From: Albimonas sp963977235
GTDB lineage: Bacteria; Pseudomonadota; Alphaproteobacteria; Rhodobacterales; Rhodobacteraceae
NCBI RefSeq assembly: GCF_963977235.1
Contig: NZ_CAXBOD010000005.1
Location: 1-64,000 of the forward strand
Length of the DNA stretch: 64,000 bases
Direction: 5' to 3'
Shown here: positions 8,311 to 16,522 of the stretch, one piece after another
Position numbering within the stretch: position 1 is the first letter of the stretch
Layout: every line of letters begins with the position of its first letter
Made by a program: the position numbers and the translations under genes
Notes under the pieces: generated by a model
Database searches by the model: none
Seen by the model: only the letters and a program-made list of their open reading frames with translations
Told to the model about the DNA's origin: nothing

Positions 8311-8573
8311 TTCCGCGTTCGCTCCCTCGCCCGGCGCAGGTGCCTGCGGGTGCGCGCTTCGCCGCCGACCGCGAGGCGCTGGACCTCCCCTCACCCCTCT
8401 GCACGATCCGCTTCGCCACCCTGCACGAAACCCGCTGCACCTGACCGACCCCGCTCTTCTGCGCCGCGGCCCGTTCCAGCTCTGCGAGGCGGAGGTCCTG
8501 CCGGCGCAGCAACTCGACCCCGCCCGTCCCGACGCCGGCGGCTGAGCGCCCCGGCGCAACGCCCGCCAGCCCT

Positions 8574-8851
8574 CGCAAAGCGCCTGTTCTCCGGAGCCGT
8601 CCATCGCGCTGCCGATCAGAGCGACTCGCCCGCCCCGGTCAGGGATCGCGAAGCGACCCGCGCCTGCGCGGGCTTGTCCTTGACCGGGGCGGGCGAGTCG
8701 CTCAGGCAGCAAGAGCGATGGACGGCTCCGGAGAACAGGCGCGAGGCTTGTTCTTGGGTGAGTCAGGAGCCCGCCGGAGGCGCCCGCACTCCAAGCTCCA
8801 GGCGCCCCCTCCCCTCGCGCGGAGCGCAGCCAAGCCCGCCCGCAGGGCGCC
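8574..8851. repeat. Structured palindromic element, copy A
   Basis: A long imperfect palindrome. Outer arms (8580-8602 and 8721-8742) contain GCGCCTGTTCTCCGGAGCCG and its complement. A middle stem pairs CGCCCGCCCCGGTCA (8628-8642) with TGACCGGGGCGGGCG near 8680-8695, and an inner hairpin is CCCGCGC-CT-GCGCGGG. The right side continues with GTGAGTCAGGAGCCCGCCGG and a 23-bp tail at 8829-8851. An inverted second copy is at 11852-12207. The paired arms differ between copies in a compensatory way, while the unpaired motif around GGATCGCG-AGCGA is kept. No transposase is nearby. It lies between rpoH and rpsO. Confidence 0.85.
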
Positions 8852-9026
8852 TGCAGACCCTCCCTCCCCGGTCCTGCGCGTATCGGAACCCTCTTTCCTT
8901 CGCGGTCGATCCGGTGCATAAGCCCGCCTTCCGTGACGGACCGCGCTGGACGACATCCCGGCGTGCGCCCTCAGCGGAGCGGCCCCCACAGGGACCGCCG
9001 CCCCATCCCAAGCCCAGGAGGCCCCG

Positions 9027-9296
9027 ATGTCGATCACTGTCGAGCGCAAGGACGCGCTGATCAAGGAACATGCGACCAAGGAAGGCGACACCGGCTCGCC
9101 CGAGGTCCAGGTGGCGATCCTCACCGAGCGGATCACCAACCTGACCGAGCACTTCAAGTCGCACAAGAAGGACAACCACTCCCGTCGTGGCCTTCTCAAG
9201 ATGGTGGCCCAGCGCCGCAAGCTGCTGGACTACGTCAAGGCCCGGGACGAGGACCGTTACAAGACGATCATCACCCGCCTCGGCATCCGCCGCTGA
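9027..9296 (+). CDS. rpsO: 30S ribosomal protein S15
   Basis: An 89-residue protein matching S15 over its whole length (EGDTGSPEVQVAILTERITN, then HSRRGLLKMVAQRRKLLDYV and a C-terminal LGIRR). S15 binds 16S rRNA helix 20-22 early in assembly of the small subunit. A perfect AGGAGG lies 5 bases before the ATG. It is followed by its own terminator and then pnp, the usual bacterial order; in other bacteria S15 represses its own mRNA. Confidence 0.98.
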   Translation: MSITVERKDALIKEHATKEGDTGSPEVQVAILTERITNLTEHFKSHKKDNHSRRGLLKMVAQRRKLLDYVKARDEDRYKTIITRLGIRR

Positions 9297-9304
9297 GCGA
9301 TCAG

Positions 9305-9330
9305 GGCGCGCCCCCTCGGGGCGCGCCTTT
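9305..9330 (+). terminator. Intrinsic terminator of rpsO
   Basis: GGCGCGCCCC and GGGGCGCGCC form a perfect 10-bp stem around CTC, followed by TTT. It may be partial, letting some transcripts continue into pnp. Confidence 0.8.
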
Positions 9331-9611
9331 CGCCATCTGATGGCGCCCCGGAAACGGGATCGAGACCGGAAGGCGCCGCGCGGCGCGCCTTCCTGGAACC
9401 GCCGCCCGCAAGGGCGGAAGCCGCGATCCGCGCGGGCCTCTCTCCGGGAGGGGAGGCCGGCCCCCGCGACACCGTCCGTTCGTTTCCGCCCCAGGCCCCG
9501 GGGTCGAAGCGTCTGCGATACGCAACCAGGGGCCCGCGCCCGCTCCGGCCCGGCCGGGGGCGCGCAACGCGAAGCGACGCAGGGGCGTCGTTGCGCCGAA
9601 GGGAAACGAGA
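9331..9611 (+). promoter_or_regulatory. pnp leader with consecutive hairpins
   Basis: No gene is seen in these 281 bp. At least three stems are visible: GGAAGGCG/CGCCTTCC at 9368-9393, CCGCCC-GCAA-GGGCGG at 9402-9417, and a GGCCTC/GAGGCC-based stem near 9435-9459. In E. coli the pnp leader is a stem cut by RNase III and used for autoregulation by PNPase; a similar role here is an inference. Confidence 0.45.
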
Positions 9612-11750
9612 ATGTTCCAGATCCACAAGAAATCCATGGAGTGGGGCGGCGAGACGCTGACCCTCGAGACCGGGCGCGTGGCGCGCCAGGCCGACGGCTC
9701 GGTGATGGCCACCCTGGGCGAGACCACGGTCCACGCCGCCGTCACCTTCGACAAGAAGCCGAAGGAAGGTCTCGATTTCTTCCCGCTGACCGTCCACTAT
9801 CAGGAGAAGATGTACGCCGCGGGCAAGATCCCCGGCGGCTTCTTCAAGCGCGAGGCGCGCCCCTCCGAGAAGGAGACGCTGACCTCCCGTCTGATCGACC
9901 GGCCGATCCGCCCCCTGTTCGTCTCGGGCTTCAAGCACGAGACCCAGGTGGTCTGCACGGTGATGTCCCATGACCTGGTCAACGACCCCGACATCGTGGC
10001 GCTGATCGCGGCCTCGGCCGCGCTGACCCTGTCGGGCGTGCCCTTCATGGGGCCGATCGGCGCGGCGCGCGTCGGCTTCAAGGACGGCGAGTATGTCCTG
10101 AACCCCGACGTCCAGGACATGCAGAAGCTGATGGACAACCCCGATCAGCGTCTGAACCTGGTCATCGCGGGCACGTCGGACGCGGTGATGATGGTCGAGT
10201 CCGAGGCCTATGAGCTCTCCGAGGAGGAGATGCTGGGCGCGGTCACCTTCGGCCACGAGGCGATGCAGCCGGTGATCGACATGATCGTGGCGCTCGCCGA
10301 GGACGCCGCCAAGGAGCCGTTCGACTTCACGCCCCCCGACCGCTCGGCGCTGTTCGCCAAGGTCAAGGCCCTGGGCGAGGACGCGATGCGCGCCGCCTTC
10401 GCCGTGCGCGACAAGCTCGAGCGTCAGGACGCCATCGCCGGCGTGCGCGAGACGGTGAAGGCCGGCCTCTCGGAGGAGGACCTGGCCGACGGGTCCGCCC
10501 TGAAGGACTGCTTCAAGAAGCTCGAGTCCGCCGTGCTGCGCGGCGACGTGATCGCCGGCGGCGCCCGCATCGACGGCCGCGACCGCACCACCGTGCGTCC
10601 GATCCTGTCGGAGGTCGGCGTGCTGCCCCGGACCCACGGCTCGTCGCTGTTCACCCGCGGCGAGACCCAGGCCCTGGTCGTGACCACGCTGGGCACCGGC
10701 GACAACGAGCAGATCGTCGACGCGCTGGAAGGCGACTGGCGCGAGCGGTTCCTGCTGCACTACAACTTCCCCCCCTACTCGGTGGGCGAGACCGGCCGCA
10801 TGGGCGCGCCCGGCCGTCGCGAGATCGGCCACGGCAAGCTCGCCTGGCGGGCGCTGCAGGCGGTGCTGCCGGCGGCGACCGACTTCCCCTACACGATCCG
10901 CCTGGTCTCGGAGATCACCGAGTCCAACGGTTCCTCCTCGATGGCCACCGTCTGCGGCGGCTCGCTGTCGATGATGGATGCGGGCGTGCCGCTGAAGGCC
11001 CCCGTGGCAGGTGTGGCGATGGGCCTGATCCTCGAGGATGACGGCCAGTTCGCGGTGCTCACCGACATCCTGGGCGACGAGGATCACCTCGGCGACATGG
11101 ACTTCAAGGTGGCCGGCACCGAGAAGGGCGTCACCTCGCTGCAGATGGACATCAAGGTCGCCGGCATCACGCCCGCGATCATGAAGCAGGCCCTGGCGCA
11201 GGCCAAGGACGGCCGTCTGCACATCCTGGGCGAGATGGCCAAGGCGCTGACCTCGGGCCGGCAGGAGTTCTCGGCGCATGCTCCGCGCATCGAGACCATG
11301 CAGATCAACCCCGACAAGATCCGCGAAGTGATCGGTTCGGGCGGCAAGGTGATCCGCGGCATCGTCGAGGAGTCGGGCGCCAAGGTCGACATCAACGACG
11401 AGGGCCTGATCAAGCTCGCCTCCCCCGACGCGGCCTGCATCGAGAAGGCGCGCGAGCTGATCAACTCGATCGTGGCCGAGCCGGAGGTCAACAAGATCTA
11501 CCGCGGCAAGGTCGTGAAGATCATGGATTTCGGCGCCTTCGTGAACTACTTCGGCAAGCGCGACGGCCTGGTCCATGTCTCCCAGATGACCAACGAGCGC
11601 GGCGCCAACCCCAAGGACCTCGTCAAGGAGGGCCAGGAGGTGCGCGTGAAGCTGCTGGGCTTCGACGACCGCGGCAAGACCCGCCTGTCGATGAAGGTCG
11701 TCGACCAGGAGACCGGCGAAGAGATCGTCCGGGAGAAGGAGGAGGGCTGA
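9612..11750 (+). CDS. pnp: Polyribonucleotide nucleotidyltransferase (PNPase)
   Basis: A 712-residue phosphorolytic 3'-5' exoribonuclease of the RNA degradosome. Two RNase PH domains are seen: the first with FFPLTVHYQEKMYAAGKIPG, the second with FTRGETQALVVTTLGT and the active-site region near DILGDEDHLGDMDFKVAG. A KH domain (IGSGGKVIRGI) and a C-terminal S1 domain (YRGKVVKIMDFGAFVNYFG, from about 626) follow. The start at 9612 (MFQIHKKSMEWGG) fits the family and an AAGGGA site; an in-frame start 21 bp upstream is less likely. It follows rpsO as in most bacteria. Confidence 0.98.
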   Translation: MFQIHKKSMEWGGETLTLETGRVARQADGSVMATLGETTVHAAVTFDKKPKEGLDFFPLTVHYQEKMYAAGKIPGGFFKREARPSEKETLTSRLIDRPIRPLFVSGFKHETQVVCTVMSHDLVNDPDIVALIAASAALTLSGVPFMGPIGAARVGFKDGEYVLNPDVQDMQKLMDNPDQRLNLVIAGTSDAVMMVESEAYELSEEEMLGAVTFGHEAMQPVIDMIVALAEDAAKEPFDFTPPDRSALFAKVKALGEDAMRAAFAVRDKLERQDAIAGVRETVKAGLSEEDLADGSALKDCFKKLESAVLRGDVIAGGARIDGRDRTTVRPILSEVGVLPRTHGSSLFTRGETQALVVTTLGTGDNEQIVDALEGDWRERFLLHYNFPPYSVGETGRMGAPGRREIGHGKLAWRALQAVLPAATDFPYTIRLVSEITESNGSSSMATVCGGSLSMMDAGVPLKAPVAGVAMGLILEDDGQFAVLTDILGDEDHLGDMDFKVAGTEKGVTSLQMDIKVAGITPAIMKQALAQAKDGRLHILGEMAKALTSGRQEFSAHAPRIETMQINPDKIREVIGSGGKVIRGIVEESGAKVDINDEGLIKLASPDAACIEKARELINSIVAEPEVNKIYRGKVVKIMDFGAFVNYFGKRDGLVHVSQMTNERGANPKDLVKEGQEVRVKLLGFDDRGKTRLSMKVVDQETGEEIVREKEEG

Positions 11751-11779
11751 GCCCTTTCCTGACACGGACGAGCACGCAG

Positions 11780-11803
11780 AGGGCCCCGGCGACGGGGCCC
11801 TTT
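11780..11803 (+). terminator. Intrinsic terminator of pnp
   Basis: AGGGCCCC and GGGGCCCT pair around GGCGAC, with TTT overlapping the end of the stem, about 30 bp after the pnp stop. Confidence 0.8.
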
Positions 11804-11851
11804 CGCGTTCGAGGAGGGGGCGGTCGCCTGCGGCGACCGGAGGGGAGAGGA

Positions 11852-12207
11852 GGCGCCCTGCGGGCGGGCTTGGCTGGGTCCCGCCTCTGGCGGACATGAC
11901 CACGTCCCGCCTCCGGCGGACATGGACGCGCCCCGCCTCCGGCGGGTATGGCCGCGTCCCGAAGGAGGACGAAGAAGCGCCCGGGTCGTGCGGGCGGGAG
12001 CCTCCGGCGGGCTCCTGACTCACCAAAGAACAGGCCCGCGCCTGTCCTCCGGACCCGTCTCTCGCTGATGGATGCCTGAGCGAGTCGCCCCGGCCGGTCA
12101 AGGACAAGCCCCGCTTCGCGGGGTCGCTGCGCGATCCTTGACCGGCCGGGCCGACTCGCTCTTTCCGGCATCCGCGAGAGACGGCTCCGGAGAACAGGCG
12201 CTTTGCG
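11852..12207. repeat. Structured palindromic element, copy B (inverted)
   Basis: Read on the minus strand this matches copy A (8574-8851): the first 28 bases are identical, the outer arms are GTCTCTCGC/GCGAGAGAC where A has GTCCATCGC/GCGATGGAC, the inner hairpin is CCCCGC-GAA-GCGGGG where A has CCCGCGC-CT-GCGCGGG, and the motifs GTCAAGGATCGCG and CTTGTCCTTGACC are kept. The 23-bp tail of A is found unchanged at 11852-11874. This copy is longer because of a 26-bp tandem repeat inside it. It lies directly downstream of pnp, so the two copies bracket rpsO-pnp in opposite orientation. Confidence 0.85.
11878..11955. repeat. Three tandem 26-bp repeats inside element B
   Basis: Units at 11878-11903, 11904-11929 and 11930-11955 share the core CCCGCCTCCGGCGGACATG with a few changes. 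They have no spacers and copy A lacks them, so they look like a local expansion. Confidence 0.75.
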
Positions 12208-12289
12208 GGGCGTGGACTGCGTCGCGCCAGGGCCCCCCGGGGTTGCGGGGCGGGTTGAAACCGGCGGGGCGGGCGCCAGGTGGGGGCGC

Positions 12290-13021
12290 ATGCTGGACTG
12301 GATCTCGGAACATTCGACGCTGGTCCAGGTCGTGGTGCAGGTGCTCACCGCCGCGGTCTGGATCGTCTATCTGCACCTGCTGCTGGCGGGATTCCGGCGG
12401 CAGCGCCGCTCCAACCTGCTGATCAGCCGGGCGGCGGGGGACGACGACCGGGCGCATCTGCTGGTCTCGAACCTGGGCGCGGAGCCGATCGACGTGGTCT
12501 CGGTCATCGCCGACCTGGAGTTCGAGCGCCCGGCAAGGCGCGTCGGCGACGGGACCCGGTGGGAGACCCGCTCCGCCGTGGTCTCCGACCGCAACAGCGA
12601 CTCCCGCCGTGCGGAGGGCGACGGGCTGCAGGCCACCCGCAAGGGACCGCTGGAGAGCGGCGCCTGCCGCGACCTGGGCAGCTTCCGCGACATGATGGAC
12701 AGCGCGCTCGCGGCGCTGGAGCTCGCGCCGCAGGCGGAGGAGCTGCGCCGCGTCACCCTGACCGTCGCCGCCGAGAGCGGGCGCGACGCGCTGCTGGTCG
12801 CCGGGCGGCAGAGCTTCGCGGTGGTGCACCTGGAGGGACGCCGCGCCTGGCTGCCGCGCAAGGCCCGCACCGAGCAGGTCCGCGCCGGACGCGAGCGTCG
12901 CGCGCTCGCCAGGCGCCTCGACGCCGAACTCCGCGACGAGGCCCGGCGGGTGGAGCGCCGCGCGCGCAGCGGGCGGGAGCGCCCGACGCCGCAGGACGAG
13001 CGCCTGCGCGAGGCGGCCTGA
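12290..13021 (+). CDS. Membrane-anchored protein of unknown function
   Basis: I do not recognise the family. The 243-residue protein begins with one hydrophobic helix (about 10-30, LVQVVVQVLTAAVWIVYLHL), followed by basic residues RRQRR, a soluble middle part with beta-like segments (AHLLVSNLGAEPIDVVSVIA), and a very Arg-rich C-terminus (about 195-243) that may be helical and bind nucleic acid or the membrane. The start at 12290 follows AGGTGGGG and is preferred over 12203. It lies just after the palindromic element downstream of pnp and is convergent with the AAA+ gene. Confidence 0.7.
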   Translation: MLDWISEHSTLVQVVVQVLTAAVWIVYLHLLLAGFRRQRRSNLLISRAAGDDDRAHLLVSNLGAEPIDVVSVIADLEFERPARRVGDGTRWETRSAVVSDRNSDSRRAEGDGLQATRKGPLESGACRDLGSFRDMMDSALAALELAPQAEELRRVTLTVAAESGRDALLVAGRQSFAVVHLEGRRAWLPRKARTEQVRAGRERRALARRLDAELRDEARRVERRARSGRERPTPQDERLREAA

Positions 13022-13053
13022 GGGGCCCTGCGCCCCCGGCCCCCGCCCGGCCG

Positions 13054-14373
13054 TCAGGCGTCCTCGATCACCGAGAGGTTGGACCAGGCGTCGGACATGA
13101 AGTCCGGGCGCAGGACCCGCGGGACGCCGTGGAAATCGCAGGACGCGATGGATTGGTCGACCACGTAGACCGCGTGGTAGGCGGCGAAGTCGAGCCCGCT
13201 CTGCGGATACAGCACGTCGGTGATGTAGCGCTCGGCCTCGGGGCTGGTCTCGAGCTTGCGGGCCTTGCAGACGCGGCGGAAGATCTCGATGAAATCGGCC
13301 TGGCTGGGGCGCTCGATCATGATCTTGTAGTAGATCCGGCGCAGGCCGGCGGCGTCCATCAGCTGCGCGGGCGGGATGTTGGTCGACAGGATCATCAGCG
13401 TGTCGAAGGGGATCTGGAAGCTCATCCCCGATTGCAGGGAGAGGTAGTCCACCCCCTCCTCCATCGGCACGATCAGCCGGTTGATCAGCGCCTGCGGGGT
13501 CTGCTTCTGGCGCCCGAGGTCGTCCACGATCAGCACCCCGTTCACCGCCTTCATGTGCACCGGCGCCTGGTAGGTGCGCGAGGTCGCGTTGAAGCGCAGG
13601 TCGAGCATGTCGGTGGTCAGCTCCGCCCCCGTCACCACCGCAGGCCGCACGCACAGCGCGTAGCGCAGGTCCGGGGCGCCGGATTCCAGCAGGTCGCGCG
13701 GGGTCCAGGGGTCCTCTTCCGGGATCATCCGGTGCAGGGCGGGGTCGAAGACCGAGATCAGCTCGCCGTCCACGAGGATCGAGTAGGGCACGTTGATGCC
13801 CCCCTCCATTGCCACCGAAAGCGCATGGGCATACGAGCTCTTGCCGTTGCCCGGCGGGCCGTAGAGCAGGATCGAGCGGCCGGAGTTCACCGCCGGGCCA
13901 AGGCGGTCGAGCACCCCCTCGGGCGTGACCAGCTTGGCGAAGGCCGCCTCCAGCTTGTCGCGGCCGATGCGGTGGTCCTTGACCGACTGCGCGGCGACCA
14001 CGCCGCGGAACTGCTCCAGCGTCACCGGGCAGGGGCCGGCGTAGTCCATGCGCCCCGCGGCCTCCATCGCGCGCAGGCGGCCCATGTCGGTCAGCTCGTA
14101 GCGCATCTCGGCGCGGACGTCGGCGCGCAGGCTGCCCAGCGTCTGGATCAGCCGCTCCTCGCGCAGCATCTCGAACAGGTCCGAGACGATGCCGGGCGAG
14201 ATCCGGATCACCCCGCAGACCGCCGAGACCGTCTCGGCCCCGCGCCGGTACATCACCTTCAGGATCAGCTCGAGCAGGAATTCGCGGGTCATGCCCGTCT
14301 CGTCCACCGTCTGGGGGGCGGGGGGCGCGCTGTCGAGGCCGTCCTGGGCGAGAGGGGCGGCGGGCTGGGACAT
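13054..14373 (-). CDS. AAA+ ATPase with N-terminal winged-helix-like domain
   Basis: A 439-residue cytosolic ATPase. The N-terminal half (about 25-105) resembles a helix-turn-helix domain (GVIRISPGIVSDLFEMLREE). The ATPase core has Walker A GPPGNGKSS at 172-180, Walker B VLIVDD at 280-285 and sensor-1 STNIP at 330-334. No nuclease, protease or membrane segment is seen. The start is the ATG at 14373; the longer frame is artefact. It is divergent from the membrane protein at 14566. The architecture occurs in alphaproteobacteria, but its role is not known to me; a link with the nearby defence-like gene is not shown. Confidence 0.8.
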   Translation of the reverse strand: MSQPAAPLAQDGLDSAPPAPQTVDETGMTREFLLELILKVMYRRGAETVSAVCGVIRISPGIVSDLFEMLREERLIQTLGSLRADVRAEMRYELTDMGRLRAMEAAGRMDYAGPCPVTLEQFRGVVAAQSVKDHRIGRDKLEAAFAKLVTPEGVLDRLGPAVNSGRSILLYGPPGNGKSSYAHALSVAMEGGINVPYSILVDGELISVFDPALHRMIPEEDPWTPRDLLESGAPDLRYALCVRPAVVTGAELTTDMLDLRFNATSRTYQAPVHMKAVNGVLIVDDLGRQKQTPQALINRLIVPMEEGVDYLSLQSGMSFQIPFDTLMILSTNIPPAQLMDAAGLRRIYYKIMIERPSQADFIEIFRRVCKARKLETSPEAERYITDVLYPQSGLDFAAYHAVYVVDQSIASCDFHGVPRVLRPDFMSDAWSNLSVIEDA

Positions 14374-14565
14374 GACGGGGTCTCCTGGCCCGCGGAACGG
14401 AACGCATGGGGGCGCGGGCGCGGGGGCGAGTGAACGGAACTTCACCCTTTCACGCAAGGGCGGGCTCATGCCAAATGTCGCCGCCGTGGGGGCGCCGGCC
14501 CGCCCGCCCCGGCGCGCGAGGGGCGTTCGCGCAGCGGGCCGGACCGCCGAGGGGCTTTCCCGCCG

Positions 14566-16167
14566 ATGACCCAGACCTACGCCCGCCCGCTTTGGACGGC
14601 GCTGATCCTCCTCGCGCTTGCGGCGCTCGAGTTCGCGCTGGCCGCCGGGGCCGGGCGGATCCTGGTGACGACTTACGAGATCGACACGCTGCACTACCTC
14701 GACGGGATCGAGCGGACGCGGCTGGGGCAGGTCCCGCATCTCGACTTCCGCACGCCGCTCGGCGCGCTGACCTTCGAGGCGATGGCGGTGTGGGACACGG
14801 CGCCGGGCCGGGCGATGGCGCTGGCCAACCTGGTGGTCGCGGGGCTGTGCGCGCCGCTGGCGGCCTGGCTGGCCGCGACGCGGCTGGGGTTTCTTGCGGC
14901 GCTGGGCCTGGGGCTGTTCGCGACGCTGCTGGCGAGTTCGCTGATCGTGGACCAGACCGGGCTCGGGTCGTCGCTGGCGCTGGCCTACAACCGCTGGGGC
15001 TGGGCGGCGGTGGTGCTGGTCGCGCCGATCATGGCGCTGCCGCCCCGCCGCCCGGGCCGCGCGGTCGACTGGGGGGACGCGCTGGCGCTGGGGCTGACGG
15101 GGGCGCTGGTGGCGTTCCTCAAGATCAGCTTCGTGGCCGCGCTCGCCCCGATGTGGCTGGGCTGGCTGATCTTTGGCGGCCGGCCGCGGGCGGCGCTGCT
15201 GTCGCTGCTGGCGGCGCTGGGCGCGATGGCGGCGCTGGCCATGGCGCTGGGCGGGACGGCGGCGGCGACGGCCTATGTGGCCGACCTGTGGGACGTGGCG
15301 ACCTCCGAGAGCCGTTCCCAGCCGGGCGCCTCGATCGGGGGGGTGCTGTCCTCGCCCGAGGCGGCGCCGCTGGTGCTGTGCGCGCTGGTGGCGGCGCTGG
15401 CGCTGCTGCGCGGGGGCCTGCGGCGCGAGGCGCTGGCCGTGGGGCTGTTCGTGCTGGGGGTGGCGCTGGCCGCCTGGCAGAACTGGGGGAACGAGCTGAC
15501 CGGCCTGCTGGCCCTGCCGTTCCTGCTGCTGGCGCTCGCCCCGCGGGTGCCCGAAAGCGCGCGGGTGCTGGGCGGCTCGGGCCGGCGGGCGGTCGAGACG
15601 ATCGCGGTGGTGCTGCTGGTCTGGGCCGCGCCGATCGCGGTCAACGCGCAGCGCAGCCTGATCCTGGCCTATACCGAGCGGCCCGAGATGGCGGTCCTTG
15701 CCCCCGATCTCGCCCCTGACCTGGTCTGGAACGCGCCCGACAACGGCCCGACCGTGATCGCGCCCCTGCATCCCGAGCGGGTCGAGACCCGGATCTCGAT
15801 CGCGGGCGAGGAGCTTCCGGTCTGCGGCGTGGGGCGCAACTATGTGCTGATGCTGAGCGAGGCGGCCGCGACGGTGCGCGAGGACCCCGCGATGGCGGGC
15901 CGTCCGTTGCTGGCGCTGGACCTGACCAACGCGCTGTGGCTGCTGGGGGGTGCCGCGCCGCTGTCGGGCGTCTACATCTGGGTCTACGGCGACAGCGGGG
16001 CGGCGCTGCGCCAGGCCGAGGTGCTGGCGGTCCCCCTGTGCCCCTCGACCGAGCGGGTGCGCAACGCGATGATCGAGGAGACCGAGGCCCTGGGTCTCGA
16101 CCTCCACGTCATCCGTCGCACGCGCGCCTGGCTGTTCCTCGAGAACCGCTCCGCGCTGGGCGGCTGA
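14566..16167 (+). CDS. Polytopic membrane protein, GT-C glycosyltransferase-like
   Basis: A 533-residue protein with about ten hydrophobic helices, the first at 9-30. After the first helix a loop reads YEIDTLHYLDGIERTRLGQV-PHLDFRTPLG; an acidic residue followed by a tyrosine-rich stretch and a DF..P element is typical of GT-C (PMT/GT39- or GT87-like) enzymes that take lipid-linked sugars. The C-terminal part (from about 375) is soluble and periplasmic. I see no close named homologue, so enzyme activity is inferred from topology. It is divergent from the AAA+ gene with a short shared intergenic region. Confidence 0.65.
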   Translation: MTQTYARPLWTALILLALAALEFALAAGAGRILVTTYEIDTLHYLDGIERTRLGQVPHLDFRTPLGALTFEAMAVWDTAPGRAMALANLVVAGLCAPLAAWLAATRLGFLAALGLGLFATLLASSLIVDQTGLGSSLALAYNRWGWAAVVLVAPIMALPPRRPGRAVDWGDALALGLTGALVAFLKISFVAALAPMWLGWLIFGGRPRAALLSLLAALGAMAALAMALGGTAAATAYVADLWDVATSESRSQPGASIGGVLSSPEAAPLVLCALVAALALLRGGLRREALAVGLFVLGVALAAWQNWGNELTGLLALPFLLLALAPRVPESARVLGGSGRRAVETIAVVLLVWAAPIAVNAQRSLILAYTERPEMAVLAPDLAPDLVWNAPDNGPTVIAPLHPERVETRISIAGEELPVCGVGRNYVLMLSEAAATVREDPAMAGRPLLALDLTNALWLLGGAAPLSGVYIWVYGDSGAALRQAEVLAVPLCPSTERVRNAMIEETEALGLDLHVIRRTRAWLFLENRSALGG

Positions 16168-16522
16168 AGGACATCGCGCGCACGGATGTCGCCCGGATCG
16201 TCTCTGGTCTTGAAGCGGGCGGCCTGCGCCAGCTCCGCGGGACGCGGATGGAGCGGCTGAAAGCGCCCGGACGGATGCTCGAAGACCGCGAGCTGCGCGC
16301 AGTTCTGCGCACCTGCCAGATCGCGGCCGCCGGCACGGGCGGCGGTCTGAAGACTTTGCTTAGAGCGCGGCCGCTTTTGCGAACGGAAGGCCGGCCAGGA
16401 AATCGATGCTTTGCGTCGAGCTGCCGATGATTGCAGTGTGGGGTCGAACGCGCCCCCATGGTTGGCCGCCGTCAGTCGGCTGTTCACCTTCGCTCAAGCC
16501 AGCAGAGAGGGGGAGACTCCCC
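16168..16522. other. Gene-free stretch before the defence-like gene
   Basis: No convincing gene, tRNA or repeat is seen. It should contain the promoter of the large helicase gene. A start at 16406 for that gene would reach into this stretch, but its extra 39 residues lack family-like sequence and a good ribosome site. Confidence 0.45.

Noticed and set aside
11878..11955. A CRISPR array
   Set aside because: The three 26-bp units touch each other without spacers, and no cas gene is near.
8763..12107. A 1114-codon minus-strand frame over rpsO-pnp
   Set aside because: It is the mirror of two essential genes and the palindromic elements, with shadow-type composition.
8574..12207. A composite transposon carrying rpsO-pnp between inverted repeats
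   Set aside because: rpsO-pnp is in its standard core position, no transposase is present, and the repeats are themselves palindromic with preserved pairing. Two separate insertions are simpler.
12203..12289. Upstream start of the membrane-anchored protein
   Set aside because: It would begin inside the palindromic element and place 29 Gly/Pro-rich residues before the membrane helix.
16406..16522. An N-terminal extension of the helicase protein to the ATG at 16406
   Set aside because: The extra 39 residues are not family-like and the GTG at 16523 has a better ribosome site; not fully excluded.
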